From assembly GCA_030427985.1 (NCBI GenBank), contig JAUIBH010000016.1:1-55204 (forward strand): a DNA stretch of 55,204 nt. The letters are read 5' to 3'. How positions within the stretch are numbered: position 1 is the stretch's first letter; each line of letters starts with the position of its first letter. The position numbers were made by a program, and so were the translations under genes. Source of the stretch: Bacteroidia bacterium. GTDB taxonomy: Bacteria; Bacteroidota; Bacteroidia; Flavobacteriales; Flavobacteriaceae. The notes under the pieces were generated by a model. That model searched no databases and had not been told where the DNA came from. It saw only the letters and a program-made list of their open reading frames with translations. Below, one piece after another: positions 8,614 to 17,525 of this stretch.

Positions 8614-9351
8614 ATGCAAAAGTTGCTTTCCTATCCCTTAACCGTACTTTTTTTCATCTGCTTTGGACTCGTGCTGGTTATTTTTCATCCCATTCAATGG
8701 TTTTGTTTGAAGGTGTTTGGGTATGATGCGCACAAACGCAGTGTTTCCATCCTAAATTGGTTTATTATGCGATGCACCAATGTGTTGGGTACCCGGTATT
8801 CGTTTGAAAATCAGCAAAGCATTCCTACGGACAGGCCTTTGATCATCGTTACCAATCACCAGAGCATGTACGATATTCCGCCTTTGATTTGGTATATGCG
8901 AAAGTACCATCCGAAGTTTGTGAGCAAGATTGAATTAGGGAAAGGCATTCCCAGTGTATCCTTTAACTTGCGAAACAGTGGTTCTGCTTTGATAGATCGA
9001 AAAGACCCCAAACAAAGTATTGCTGAGCTCCAAAAACTGGGCAAATATATTGAATTGAACAAACGCAGTGCCGTTATTTTTCCCGAAGGTACCCGCAGCC
9101 GGAACGGAGTTCCCAAACCGTTCCGCACCACAGGGTTAAAGGTATTGATGAAAAAAGCCCCTTCAGCACTCATTGTGCCCATCAGTATAAATAATTCCTG
9201 GAAGCTGTTGCGCTATGGTAAATTTCCCATGGGATTGGGCAACCATCTCAAATTCACCGTTCATCCTCCAATAGAAATTAAAGGTAATGCAGAAGAATTG
9301 ATTGCAAAAGTTGAACAACAAATTGTATCCGGTATATCTAGTACTTCATGA
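8614..9351 (+). CDS. plsC: 1-acyl-sn-glycerol-3-phosphate acyltransferase (PlsC family)
   Basis: This 245-residue membrane-bound acyltransferase adds a fatty acid to lysophosphatidic acid to give phosphatidic acid. An N-terminal helix (about 7-28) is followed by the HX4D motif H82..D87 (NHQSMYDIP) and the substrate motif FPEGTRSRNG near 152. I chose the ATG at 8614 over an in-frame GTG six bases earlier. The stop overlaps the next start by 4 bases (ATGA), so the HD hydrolase is translationally coupled. A different acyl acceptor is possible. Confidence 0.87.
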   Translation: MQKLLSYPLTVLFFICFGLVLVIFHPIQWFCLKVFGYDAHKRSVSILNWFIMRCTNVLGTRYSFENQQSIPTDRPLIIVTNHQSMYDIPPLIWYMRKYHPKFVSKIELGKGIPSVSFNLRNSGSALIDRKDPKQSIAELQKLGKYIELNKRSAVIFPEGTRSRNGVPKPFRTTGLKVLMKKAPSALIVPISINNSWKLLRYGKFPMGLGNHLKFTVHPPIEIKGNAEELIAKVEQQIVSGISSTS

Positions 9352-10016
9352 ATAAAACCCAATTGATACAAAACACTATCAATTTTGTAAAGGAGAACCT
9401 TCAAAATGCTGAAGGTGGCCACGATTGGTTTCATGTTGAACGGGTTTTTAACACCACAAAATTGATTTCGCAACATGAAGAGGTGGATTCACTGGTAGTG
9501 GAATTGGCTGCACTTTTACACGATATTGCCGACCCCAAATTTCATGGTGGTGACGAAGCTGTAGGGCCCAATATGGCCAAGAAATTTCTCAAGTCCCAAC
9601 ACGTGGATAAAATCATTATTGATCATGTGGTGAACATTATCCAACACATGTCATTCAAGAACAGTTTGGACAATGGCTCTCCAACTTTTTCATCAAAAGA
9701 ACTGCGAGTGGTGCAAGACGCAGACCGATTGGATGCAATCGGTGCCATTGGCATTGCTAGAGCCTTTAACTATGGTGGCTTCAAAAACAGAGCAATGTAT
9801 GACCCAAATATTCCTCCCAATCTTCATATGACCAAGGAGGAGTACAAAAAATCACAAGCGCCGACCATCAACCATTTTTATGAAAAATTGCTGCTGCTCA
9901 AAGACAAAATGAATACCGCAACGGGTAAAAAATTGGCTCAAGAACGACATCAGTTTATGCTCCGTTTTCTGAATCAATTTTACAACGAATGGAATGGAAT
10001 AGGTTTTGATCTCTGA
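9348..10016 (+). CDS. HD-domain phosphohydrolase (YedJ-like)
   Basis: This 222-residue metal-dependent phosphohydrolase carries H25/H29 (GGHDWFHVERV), the H58-D59 pair (LLHDIADPKF), and a later D in VVQDADRLDAIGAIGIAR. This is the pattern of the YedJ-type HD family; the natural substrate is unknown. Its start overlaps the acyltransferase stop by 4 bases. The downstream oxidoreductase has a promoter inside the last codons of this gene. Confidence 0.88.
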   Translation: MNKTQLIQNTINFVKENLQNAEGGHDWFHVERVFNTTKLISQHEEVDSLVVELAALLHDIADPKFHGGDEAVGPNMAKKFLKSQHVDKIIIDHVVNIIQHMSFKNSLDNGSPTFSSKELRVVQDADRLDAIGAIGIARAFNYGGFKNRAMYDPNIPPNLHMTKEEYKKSQAPTINHFYEKLLLLKDKMNTATGKKLAQERHQFMLRFLNQFYNEWNGIGFDL

Positions 10017-10034
10017 CGGTTTTTTGTATCTTGA
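10004..10034 (+). promoter_or_regulatory. Candidate promoter for the Tat-exported oxidoreductase
   Basis: TTTTG at 10004-10008 and TATCTTGA at 10027-10034 are 18 bases apart, close to the Bacteroidota TTTG / TAnnTTTG layout. It overlaps the end of the HD gene and sits 22 bases before the chosen ATG. Confidence 0.45.
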
Positions 10035-10056
10035 GGGGCTATTCAAATCAAACAAC

Positions 10057-11481
10057 ATGCAAAGAAGAAAATTCATTAAAAACGCGGCGGCGGCATCAGC
10101 TGCTTTTTCCATTGTACCAAGCCACGTTTTGGGAAAAACCCATGTTCCTCCGAGTGACACCTTATATGTAGGTGCATTTGGCGTAGGGGGTAGAGGTAAT
10201 GGTGTAGTTACAGGACTCCACGAAACGGGCAAGGTTAAATTCGTATCATTTTGCGATGTAGATGACCGCCGTGCCCAACCCACCTACGAACTTTTTCCCG
10301 ATGTTAAACGATACAAAGATTTTAGAAAAGTCTTCGATGCACACCTAAACGACATAGATACCATAATGGTGGCCACTCCCGATCATACACATGCCACCAT
10401 TGCGCTACCTTTTATGCGAGAGAAAAAGCATGCTTATGTGGAAAAGCCTTTGACGCATAATATCTATGAGGCACGATTGATGACCAAAGTTGCCCAAGAA
10501 AATGGAATTGTCACCCAAATGGGGAACCAAGGTGCTTCCAGTGATGGCAGTCGGATTGCCCGGGAATGGGTAGAGTCTGGAATTATTGGAAAAGTGCACA
10601 CCATAGACTGTTGGACCAACCGACCTGTATGGCCGCAAGGTGTCCCTATTCCTGTCAAGAAAGAAAGAGTCCCTAGGGAACTGGATTGGGATACTTGGTT
10701 GGGGCCTGCCGCAATGCGGGATTACAATGCAGCCTATTTGCCTTTCAAGTGGCGGGGTTGGTGGGATTTTGGCACTGGCGCTTTGGGCGATATGGGATGC
10801 CATATCATGGAAACTCCCTTTAGCGTTCTTGATTTGGGCTATCCAACAGAGGCTGAAGCCAGCTGCACAACCGTTTGGGTTGGAGACTTTGTAGAGGCCG
10901 ATTATAGCCCTTCCTGCCCACCATCATCAAAAATCCATTTAAAGTTTGAACATGAAGAACATGGGGACATCTCCCTTAACTGGTACGATGGTGGAATTAA
11001 ACCTGATCTCCCAGATGAACTAAAAGATGGTGAAATGGTTGGAAACAATGATGGCGGAACCATAATGTATGGGGAAAAAGGCACATTGGTTTGCGATACC
11101 TATTCCCAAAATGCGCGCTTATTGCCTTCAGACTTGATGGATCTTTACAAGACCCCAGCTCCCAAATATCCTAGAATTCCTGGTGGAATGGGTGGTCATA
11201 TTGCCAATTTTGTGGATGGCTGTTTAAATGGAACGCCAACCTCATCCAATTTTGCCAAGGCTGGCCGATTGACCGAAACCGTGCTCATGGGCAATTTGGC
11301 TGTTAAATCCTATCAATACAAAGTATTGAAGGAAGGCAAAAAAGTGGGGGACTGGGACCCTTTTGAATATCCTGGCAGAAGAAAACTGTTCTGGGATGGT
11401 GACAATATGAAAATTACCAACTACGATAAAGCCAATGAATGGGTTACCCGTGAATATCGTGAAGGTTGGGAATTAACCTAA
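10057..11481 (+). CDS. Gfo/Idh/MocA family oxidoreductase, Tat-exported
   Basis: This 474-residue NAD(P)-dependent sugar oxidoreductase starts with a twin-arginine signal (MQRRKFIKNAAAASAAFS), which fixes the ATG at 10057 rather than one 51 bases upstream. The Rossmann part has GAFGVGGRGNG near 39-49 and the family EKPLTHN motif. The C-terminal part carries a WWDFGTGALGDMGCH stretch typical of the family. Export with bound cofactor is known for this Bacteroidota subgroup. Substrates are probably sugars or sugar derivatives. A paralogue lies at 27684. Confidence 0.9.
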   Translation: MQRRKFIKNAAAASAAFSIVPSHVLGKTHVPPSDTLYVGAFGVGGRGNGVVTGLHETGKVKFVSFCDVDDRRAQPTYELFPDVKRYKDFRKVFDAHLNDIDTIMVATPDHTHATIALPFMREKKHAYVEKPLTHNIYEARLMTKVAQENGIVTQMGNQGASSDGSRIAREWVESGIIGKVHTIDCWTNRPVWPQGVPIPVKKERVPRELDWDTWLGPAAMRDYNAAYLPFKWRGWWDFGTGALGDMGCHIMETPFSVLDLGYPTEAEASCTTVWVGDFVEADYSPSCPPSSKIHLKFEHEEHGDISLNWYDGGIKPDLPDELKDGEMVGNNDGGTIMYGEKGTLVCDTYSQNARLLPSDLMDLYKTPAPKYPRIPGGMGGHIANFVDGCLNGTPTSSNFAKAGRLTETVLMGNLAVKSYQYKVLKEGKKVGDWDPFEYPGRRKLFWDGDNMKITNYDKANEWVTREYREGWELT

Positions 11482-11559
11482 TAATCATTATTTAAATTAA
11501 TGACTGGCATTTAGAGTATTAAACCTTTATATTCGCCAGCCTTAGAATTAAAATCAATT

Positions 11560-13029
11560 ATGAAAAGAGCAATCTTACTGCTATTTGTTATAGCAACTCT
11601 ATTCAGCTGCAAGCAAAAAACACAGCAATCGAATGAAGTTGCCATGGAGCCCAAAGGTGCGGACAACATTGCCTACCAATGGAGCGAAATGGCCATTACC
11701 GCCACAGCAAACGATACTGAAATGTTTAAACCAAGACCTACCATTACGTCTAGGTTCTTAGGATTGATTTTTGTTTCAATTTTTGATGCTTGGTCCCGGT
11801 ACGATGAAAAAGCGATTCCCGTTTACCTTGATGGCGTGGAAAGACGCCCATCGGATGAGCAGACACTCAAAAACAAGGAAATTGCCATTAGCTATGCCGC
11901 CTACAGGGCCATGAACGAATATTATTATTCAGACAAGGAGCTTTTCACCAATTTCATGGTTGAATTGGGCCTTGACCCCAACAACGAATCATTGGACCCA
12001 ACTACCCCTGAAGGTATTGGAAACTTGGCTGCAAAAGCGGTCATTGAAGCCAGAAAGGGCGACGGTGCCAACCAATATGGTGAGGAAGAAGGTTCCAATG
12101 GTGAGCCCTATTTTGACTACACGGGTTACGAACCTGTCAATCCGGTTGATAAAAACATTGATCCCGATCGCTGGCAACCCAAGTATTTTTCTGATGGAAA
12201 AGGAGGTAAATTCGCTCCAGGATGTCTCACCCCATTTTGGGACAAGGTAAAACCGATTTCCATGAAGTCTGGAGACCAATTCCGTCCAGGCCCTCCTCCA
12301 AAAGTAGGTTCCGAACAAATGGAAAAAGAAGTTCAAGAAGTAATTGACCTTCAGGCCAATCTTACCGATGAGCAAAAAGCCTTGGTGGAGTTTATGCGAG
12401 ATGGACCCCAGTCCGTTCAACAGGCCGGACACTGGTTGAAGTTTGCGCAAGATGTCTCCATACGGGATAACCATACCTTGGATGAAGATGTAAAAATGTT
12501 TTTCTATAACCAAGTCGTTGCCATGGATGCGTTCATTGCCTCTTGGGATTCCAAAATGTACTATGATTCTGCAAGACCCTATGCCTTGGTACATGAATAT
12601 TATGACCAACAAAAAATTAAGGCTTGGGGCGGCGTTGGTAAAGGAATGATGGAAATGGATGGCAACCAATGGCGTCCGTACTCACCAGACACCTTTTTAT
12701 GCCCGCCTTTCCCGAGTTATACCTCAGGACACAGTACCATTAGTGGTGGATGTGCCGAAGCCTTAAAACTTTGGACCGGTAGCGATGAGTTTGGATCGGA
12801 AGTGGAACTGGTTGCAGGTGCCATGACCGAACCTGACAATTTGGGTGACACCGTAACCTTAAAATTCCCAACGTTTACCAAAACAGCGGAAATGGCCGGA
12901 ATATCTAGGGTTTTGGGTGGGTATCACATTCAATCTGATAATATAGCCGGTTTGGAACTGGGTCGTGATGTGGCCCACGAAGCATGGAAGTTCTATAAGA
13001 AGCATATAGGAGAAGAAGAACAGATGTAA
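11560..13029 (+). CDS. Vanadium-dependent haloperoxidase / PAP2 superfamily lipoprotein
   Basis: This 489-residue lipoprotein (signal ending LFSC, Cys17) belongs to the PAP2/haloperoxidase superfamily. The full vanadate or phosphate-binding set is present: K332..R339-P (KxxxxxxRP), S389-G390-H391, and S449-R450..H456..D460 (SRxxxGxHxxxD). The enzyme could oxidise halides with peroxide or act as an acid phosphatase; sequence alone does not separate these. It follows the oxidoreductase by 78 bases and converges with the sigma factor gene 8 bases later. Confidence 0.85.
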   Translation: MKRAILLLFVIATLFSCKQKTQQSNEVAMEPKGADNIAYQWSEMAITATANDTEMFKPRPTITSRFLGLIFVSIFDAWSRYDEKAIPVYLDGVERRPSDEQTLKNKEIAISYAAYRAMNEYYYSDKELFTNFMVELGLDPNNESLDPTTPEGIGNLAAKAVIEARKGDGANQYGEEEGSNGEPYFDYTGYEPVNPVDKNIDPDRWQPKYFSDGKGGKFAPGCLTPFWDKVKPISMKSGDQFRPGPPPKVGSEQMEKEVQEVIDLQANLTDEQKALVEFMRDGPQSVQQAGHWLKFAQDVSIRDNHTLDEDVKMFFYNQVVAMDAFIASWDSKMYYDSARPYALVHEYYDQQKIKAWGGVGKGMMEMDGNQWRPYSPDTFLCPPFPSYTSGHSTISGGCAEALKLWTGSDEFGSEVELVAGAMTEPDNLGDTVTLKFPTFTKTAEMAGISRVLGGYHIQSDNIAGLELGRDVAHEAWKFYKKHIGEEEQM

Positions 13030-13037
13030 CGCTCACC

Positions 13038-14288
13038 TTAGTTGAGGCTCATCTTCTTTTGGTAATGCCTTTTAACCAGTTCATTTTCGCTGAGGGCAAT
13101 GGCCTTTTTTAGGGCTGCTTGTTGTTTTTCAGGCCGATTCAACTTTGATTGAAGCTCTGCCTTAATGGCATGGTATAACCCCTGATTCTCAAAACTCCTC
13201 CGTTTTCCAAGTGCTTCCAGCTCTGCAAGACCTTTTTTGGCTCCGTGGAGTTTGGCAAAAGGGATGATTCTATTCAAGGCCACCATTGGTGAGTAATAGA
13301 GTTTCAATTGCACATCATATAAATAAAGGATGCCATTCCAATCAGTTTCTGCAAAACTCTTGGCAATGCTATGATAGTAGGAACGTGCCGCTTCCAAATG
13401 ATAATCTGAAGGCGTACGGTCCAAAGTCCCGGCATTTTCCAAATGCCTAATTCCAATGGAGATTAAATCTTGATTGTACTTGGAGCGGTCATGATATTCC
13501 AAGGTCACCAATTCATTCGCTTCGTCCAATCTGGCATCAAACCTTGACGCATGAAAGCACATTAACGCAATCAACGCATTTAAGTTGGGATGTTGGCAAT
13601 ATTTGTTCTCTTGAAGTAAAAGTGCCAACCGTAAGGCTTCATAGCAGATGTCTCTTTTTATGATCTGTGAACCGGAAGTGGCCGCATATCCCCCCGTAAA
13701 TAACAGGTATATCACCCGCAAAACTTGAAATAGTCTGGATTGCAATCCCATTTGAACGGGAATTTTCAGTAATTGTACTTCTTCCCTGAACTTTTTCTTG
13801 GCTCTGGTAAAAGACTTGGCGACAGTTTCTTCTTTTTTCAACAAAGCCTCTGCCAATTCAGTATTGCTGAAGCCTCCAATCAGCTTTAAACTCAAAATGA
13901 TTTGATACTCTTGGGATAAAGCTGGATGACAGCAAGCAAAAATCATTTTTAACTGACTATCAGAAATAGATTGATCCAAGGAAGGTTCCACAGAATGTTC
14001 TCCATCACTTTTTGAAAGCAGTTCCTCGACCTCTCTGTACTCAACTTTCTTCTCCCTTCGCAATAGATCAATCATCCTATTGCTCGCTACCCGATAGAGC
14101 CACGCGGTTGGGTTGTCCGGAATGGATTGATATGCCCAAACCTGCATGGCCTTGATGAAGGTGTCCTGGGTAGCGTCCTCAATTTGTTCCAAATAAGATG
14201 TCCCGAATTTATGCGTCAATACGGCCACCACCTTTCCATATTCCGTGCGAAAAAGATGCTCAATGGTGTTCTGATGGTCTTTTGACAT
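13038..14288 (-). CDS. ECF sigma factor with C-terminal TPR-like extension (ECF42 type)
   Basis: This 416-residue sigma factor has sigma-2 (about 10-75) and sigma-4 (about 110-170) regions, then a long helical DUF6596/TPR-like extension (about 185-416). This layout is that of ECF42, which has no anti-sigma factor and normally sits beside a YCII/DGPF-domain gene. That partner lies directly upstream on the same strand, across a terminator. The extension is thought to control activity in the family. The target here is probably the YCII gene itself. Confidence 0.9.
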   Translation of the reverse strand: MSKDHQNTIEHLFRTEYGKVVAVLTHKFGTSYLEQIEDATQDTFIKAMQVWAYQSIPDNPTAWLYRVASNRMIDLLRREKKVEYREVEELLSKSDGEHSVEPSLDQSISDSQLKMIFACCHPALSQEYQIILSLKLIGGFSNTELAEALLKKEETVAKSFTRAKKKFREEVQLLKIPVQMGLQSRLFQVLRVIYLLFTGGYAATSGSQIIKRDICYEALRLALLLQENKYCQHPNLNALIALMCFHASRFDARLDEANELVTLEYHDRSKYNQDLISIGIRHLENAGTLDRTPSDYHLEAARSYYHSIAKSFAETDWNGILYLYDVQLKLYYSPMVALNRIIPFAKLHGAKKGLAELEALGKRRSFENQGLYHAIKAELQSKLNRPEKQQAALKKAIALSENELVKRHYQKKMSLN

Positions 14289-14300
14289 AGCTAATAAAGC

Positions 14301-14329
14301 AAAAAGCCCGATGTCCCATCAGGCTTTTT
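14301..14329 (-). terminator. Terminator between the YCII and sigma genes
   Basis: A long stem (AAAAAGCC and GATG paired with CATC and GGCTTTTT, one mismatch, 3-base loop) with T-runs on both strands lies 16 bases after the YCII stop and 12 bases before the sigma ATG. It should limit read-through from YCII into the sigma gene. Confidence 0.8.
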
Positions 14330-14345
14330 ATAATAATTCCAATGT

Positions 14346-14696
14346 TTAATGTTCCAAGGAGAGGATTTCCCGTACCTCCACAAAAGCTCCCTCATAATCA
14401 AATATGGGGCATCCTTTGGAGATTTCAACCGCCTCATCAATGTTCTTGGCTGAAACAATGAGATAGCCCCCCACCATCTCAGCTCCTTCGGCAAAAGGGC
14501 CGTTTGTCACCACCTCTCCTCGTTTATGAACTACTTTGCCATCTTTTTCCAAAGGAAGCCCATCCAAAAGTTTTCCTTCTTCTTTAAGTCCTCCCATCCA
14601 TTCTCCCCACACCTGCATATGGGCCTGTTGTTGTTCTTTTGATAGTTTGGCATAAGCTTCATCGCCACCCCTGAACAAATACAAAAAATTACTCAT
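14346..14696 (-). CDS. YCII/DGPF-domain protein, ECF42 partner
   Basis: This 116-residue single-domain YCII-related protein has the usual opening (MSNFLYLFRGG) and the DGPF-like motif, here reading TNGPFAEG. The open frame extends 51 bases upstream, but MSNFLYLF is the family start. DGPF proteins are the standard targets and neighbours of ECF42 sigma factors. Their biochemical role is unresolved, with links to stress and secondary metabolism. A candidate ECF42-type promoter lies at 14754-14780. Confidence 0.85.
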   Translation of the reverse strand: MSNFLYLFRGGDEAYAKLSKEQQQAHMQVWGEWMGGLKEEGKLLDGLPLEKDGKVVHKRGEVVTNGPFAEGAEMVGGYLIVSAKNIDEAVEISKGCPIFDYEGAFVEVREILSLEH

Positions 14697-14753
14697 AAGT
14701 TTAGATTTTAGGTCCACACACAGTGAACGGTTATACGTTGTTTTCATCTATAA

Positions 14754-14780
14754 GACGAAAGATGGAAACTGAATTGGACA
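14754..14780 (-). promoter_or_regulatory. Candidate ECF42-type promoter for the YCII gene
   Basis: On the minus strand TGTCCA (14780-14775) is followed after 17 bases by CGTC (14757-14754). I recall the ECF42 consensus as TGTCGA and CGA/TC boxes; this is one base off in the first box. It ends about 58 bases before the YCII ATG. Confidence 0.4.
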
Positions 14781-14796
14781 ACCCCTATAAATTTAT

Positions 14797-15870
14797 CTAA
14801 AATAATCGCATTTGACCATTTTTATATTGCTCATGCAAATCATGATTTAAATATGGAAAAACCTTATCCTTAAAGTAAAGTTGTTTTGCCAGTTTAGCCA
14901 TATCATGGATTTGTGAAGCTATCTTCCCCTCCCCTCTACTTCGAATTTCAAAACGACTGTCGTTTATGGTTCCTCCATGGCAATCTTGAATGAGATGTAG
15001 TACTTTTTCCGCTCTATCGGGCATAGCCCTTTTAATCCAATCGGTAAAAATTTGGCCAATGGCGCCATTAAGTCGAACAACAGTAAACCCAAATGAAAGC
15101 GCACCATACTCCGAAACCGTTTTGGCCAATTTCAACAATTCATGGCTGTTAATGCCTGGAATCATGGGGGCCAACATGGCATTGACAGGAATGTTGTTCT
15201 CTGAAAGTACCTTGATAGCCTGCAATCTTTTTTGAAGAGAAGCCGTTCGCGGTTCCAACTTTCGTCTGGTTTTTTCGGATAAGGAAGTGATTGAAATATT
15301 CACCCCGACCAATTGTTGCGCATTCAACTCCTTTAAAATATCCAAATCACGGAGAATAAGCGAGTTTTTGGTGATGATACCCACAGGGTGCCTATATTTT
15401 AGGAACACTTCCAAGCATTTACGAGTAATTTCAAACTTCTTTTCCGCAGGTTGGTAGCAATCGGTGTTCCCTGAAAGCACTATAGTCTCTGCCTTCCAAG
15501 TTTTGTGCTTGATCTTGGCCGCCAGCAATTCAGGGGCCGCTTTTTTCACCAAAATTTTTCGTTCAAAATCAAGTCCAGCACTGTAGCCCCAATATTCATG
15601 GGCATTACGGGCATAGCAATAGATACAGCCATGTTCACAACCTTGGTAGGGGTTCATGGAATACCCCATACCCACATCTGGGCTATCTACTTTATTGACA
15701 ATGGTTTTAGGAAAAATTGGAATGTATTGGGTTTTGTTGTTCTCAGCCTCCTCACCTTCCAAGCGGCAGAATTCCAAAAAATCCTCACGCATCTCATATA
15801 CGTGCTTCAGAAACTTGTTGGGTGTGTTTTGCTGCGCACCCCTTCCTTTGAGAAATTCTTTGGGTTCCAT
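14797..15870 (-). CDS. PA0069-family radical SAM protein
   Basis: This 357-residue radical SAM enzyme has the 4Fe-4S ligand motif C78xxxC82xxC85 (QGCEHGCIYCYARN) and motifs shared with spore photoproduct lyase-like proteins (VLSGNTDCYQPAEK, GIITKNSLI). The Rv2578c/PA0069 group is widespread, but its substrate is unknown; DNA-damage repair is sometimes suggested by similarity. The gene is monocistronic and preceded by a perfect 13-bp inverted repeat enclosing the likely promoter. Confidence 0.88.
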   Translation of the reverse strand: MEPKEFLKGRGAQQNTPNKFLKHVYEMREDFLEFCRLEGEEAENNKTQYIPIFPKTIVNKVDSPDVGMGYSMNPYQGCEHGCIYCYARNAHEYWGYSAGLDFERKILVKKAAPELLAAKIKHKTWKAETIVLSGNTDCYQPAEKKFEITRKCLEVFLKYRHPVGIITKNSLILRDLDILKELNAQQLVGVNISITSLSEKTRRKLEPRTASLQKRLQAIKVLSENNIPVNAMLAPMIPGINSHELLKLAKTVSEYGALSFGFTVVRLNGAIGQIFTDWIKRAMPDRAEKVLHLIQDCHGGTINDSRFEIRSRGEGKIASQIHDMAKLAKQLYFKDKVFPYLNHDLHEQYKNGQMRLF

Positions 15871-15912
15871 AAAATTGGATTTATTCCAAATTTAGGGATT
15901 AAATCCAATTTT
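15871..15912. promoter_or_regulatory. 13-bp perfect inverted repeat enclosing the -7 element
   Basis: AAAATTGGATTTA (15871-15883) and its exact reverse complement TAAATCCAATTTT (15900-15912) flank 16 bases that contain, on the minus strand, TAAATTTG (15894-15887), a perfect -7 octamer. The left arm abuts the ATG at 15870. It looks like a paired operator or a leader hairpin controlling the radical SAM gene. Confidence 0.75.
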
Positions 15913-15948
15913 AGATTCTCAAAAACTGTTTTTAACGTTTAGGAAAGC

Positions 15949-17499
15949 TTAATTAAAATCCACTTTGACCAACTGCTTTTTGCTGCCCCTTTTGGCATAA
16001 AAAAGCATGTTGTCATTCAGCTCATTCTTTAAGGGTTTGGATACCATTAATGGTAATCGAGCTTCTTGTGAGTCTATTATTTTTTCGTAATCCATTTTCC
16101 CATTTTCATCCAGTGAGATTAAGAATACATTACGGTTTCGGCTAAACCCTTGTTTAAAAATCAACCGTTCATTATTAATCAGCTGTGGACTTTCGGCGGC
16201 AGTACAGATAAAGAAATAGGTTTTACCATCCTTACAATACGAACTATAGGAGGCATAGGCACCATCGCCTCGCGTTACTTCAGTCTTATTAATGTTTCGG
16301 GCCCATTCCATGTTACCGTTGGCATCAAGTTTAACGCTTACGATGTCGTTGTAGTGGTACCGTTCAATCTTAACACGTTGCCCCGCTCCAGTAACCTCAA
16401 GTCCAGAGGTAACAAAGTATTCCTCTGCGTTAAAAAAGATGTCTTTCTCTGGAGTGACCTCAACACCTTTAAAAACCAAATTTTTGATTTCCTTATCTCC
16501 TTCCCTACCAAATTTATCGTCCATAAATTGTTCAGAAAAAGGATTGTATTTTGTTGCATTCACCTCCAAAGTGGTTGGGTCTACATCATAATAAGCGATG
16601 CCATTGTAACGATTGTCCTTTCTATCGGCATAAAATCCCGTACAGACCAGGCTGTTTTCTATAATAATGGGATATAATGCCTCTGGATACTTTCCTGGGT
16701 CTACAAAAGACTGTGTTGTGCTTCCATTTTGGGAAACTTTGACCAACTCGTATTGAAATTTGCGTTCATCCACCCTAAAACGTCTCTTTTTAAAATAGGC
16801 TTTCCCCACAATGTAGACCGTTTGTAGGTCCTTGCTGATGGCTACATTTTCAAAAGCATAGTTTTTCTCCTCAATCTCACCTGAAAAGTCGTATTCAAAC
16901 TTTTTATGTAACGCCGTATCGTACAGGTGAATAATGTGCTTGTTGCTTTTTCCTTTTTTATGATGGGTACTAATAATGAATCCTGTTTTGTCTTCATTAA
17001 AAAGAACCGCGGTGGTAAACCCTTTGGAAAAATTTCGATTATAAAAGTTTTTGCCAGCAGGGTCATCAACTTCCTCAGAAGCGATGGAAAGTAATTTCTC
17101 GGTCCTAAAATTAAAGTCAATTATTGGACTGGTATGCACTAAATATTCATATTCCCCACGATTACGGTTGTAATTGAGAAACAACAGGTTCAACTGGCCA
17201 TTTTTAAGGAAGCCGTCCACAAAATCCAAGCCTTTAAGCTTATAGTTGTATTCGGAAACCAGTTCCAAATCCTTGTTGTAATGCTCTATAAGGTAGCCCT
17301 TGGGCCTTAATACAAGGCCTTGGTAGTAGGCCCTTACCAAAATGTACCCACCCGTACCATCTTCATCCAAGGTCAATAGGTTAGAATACCGATACCGGTC
17401 ATGGAACTTTTCACCAAAATCATACGAAACGGGCATATTTTGGGCGCCCGAAATTATTCCGATAAGTAGGAAACAAAGTAGAACAAACTGTTTTTTCAT
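15949..17499 (-). CDS. Secreted protein of unknown function
   Basis: This 516-residue protein begins with a clear signal peptide (MKKQFVLLCFLLIGIISGAQ). That places the start at 17499 rather than at the ATG overlapping the enoyl-CoA hydratase stop, 30 bases upstream. The rest is rich in beta-strand and aromatic residues with repeated charged turns, compatible with a beta-propeller, but I recognise no family motif. It is the last gene of a probable minus-strand run of HemJ, histidine kinase, hydratase and this gene. Function is unknown. Confidence 0.75.
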   Translation of the reverse strand: MKKQFVLLCFLLIGIISGAQNMPVSYDFGEKFHDRYRYSNLLTLDEDGTGGYILVRAYYQGLVLRPKGYLIEHYNKDLELVSEYNYKLKGLDFVDGFLKNGQLNLLFLNYNRNRGEYEYLVHTSPIIDFNFRTEKLLSIASEEVDDPAGKNFYNRNFSKGFTTAVLFNEDKTGFIISTHHKKGKSNKHIIHLYDTALHKKFEYDFSGEIEEKNYAFENVAISKDLQTVYIVGKAYFKKRRFRVDERKFQYELVKVSQNGSTTQSFVDPGKYPEALYPIIIENSLVCTGFYADRKDNRYNGIAYYDVDPTTLEVNATKYNPFSEQFMDDKFGREGDKEIKNLVFKGVEVTPEKDIFFNAEEYFVTSGLEVTGAGQRVKIERYHYNDIVSVKLDANGNMEWARNINKTEVTRGDGAYASYSSYCKDGKTYFFICTAAESPQLINNERLIFKQGFSRNRNVFLISLDENGKMDYEKIIDSQEARLPLMVSKPLKNELNDNMLFYAKRGSKKQLVKVDFN

Positions 17500-17525
17500 T
17501 GGGACTGGCTTAATTAAGCCAATGG

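Noticed and set aside
14291..14494. Small minus-strand open frame between YCII and sigma
   Set aside because: It is a frame-shifted reading of the YCII 3' end that runs through the terminator hairpin.
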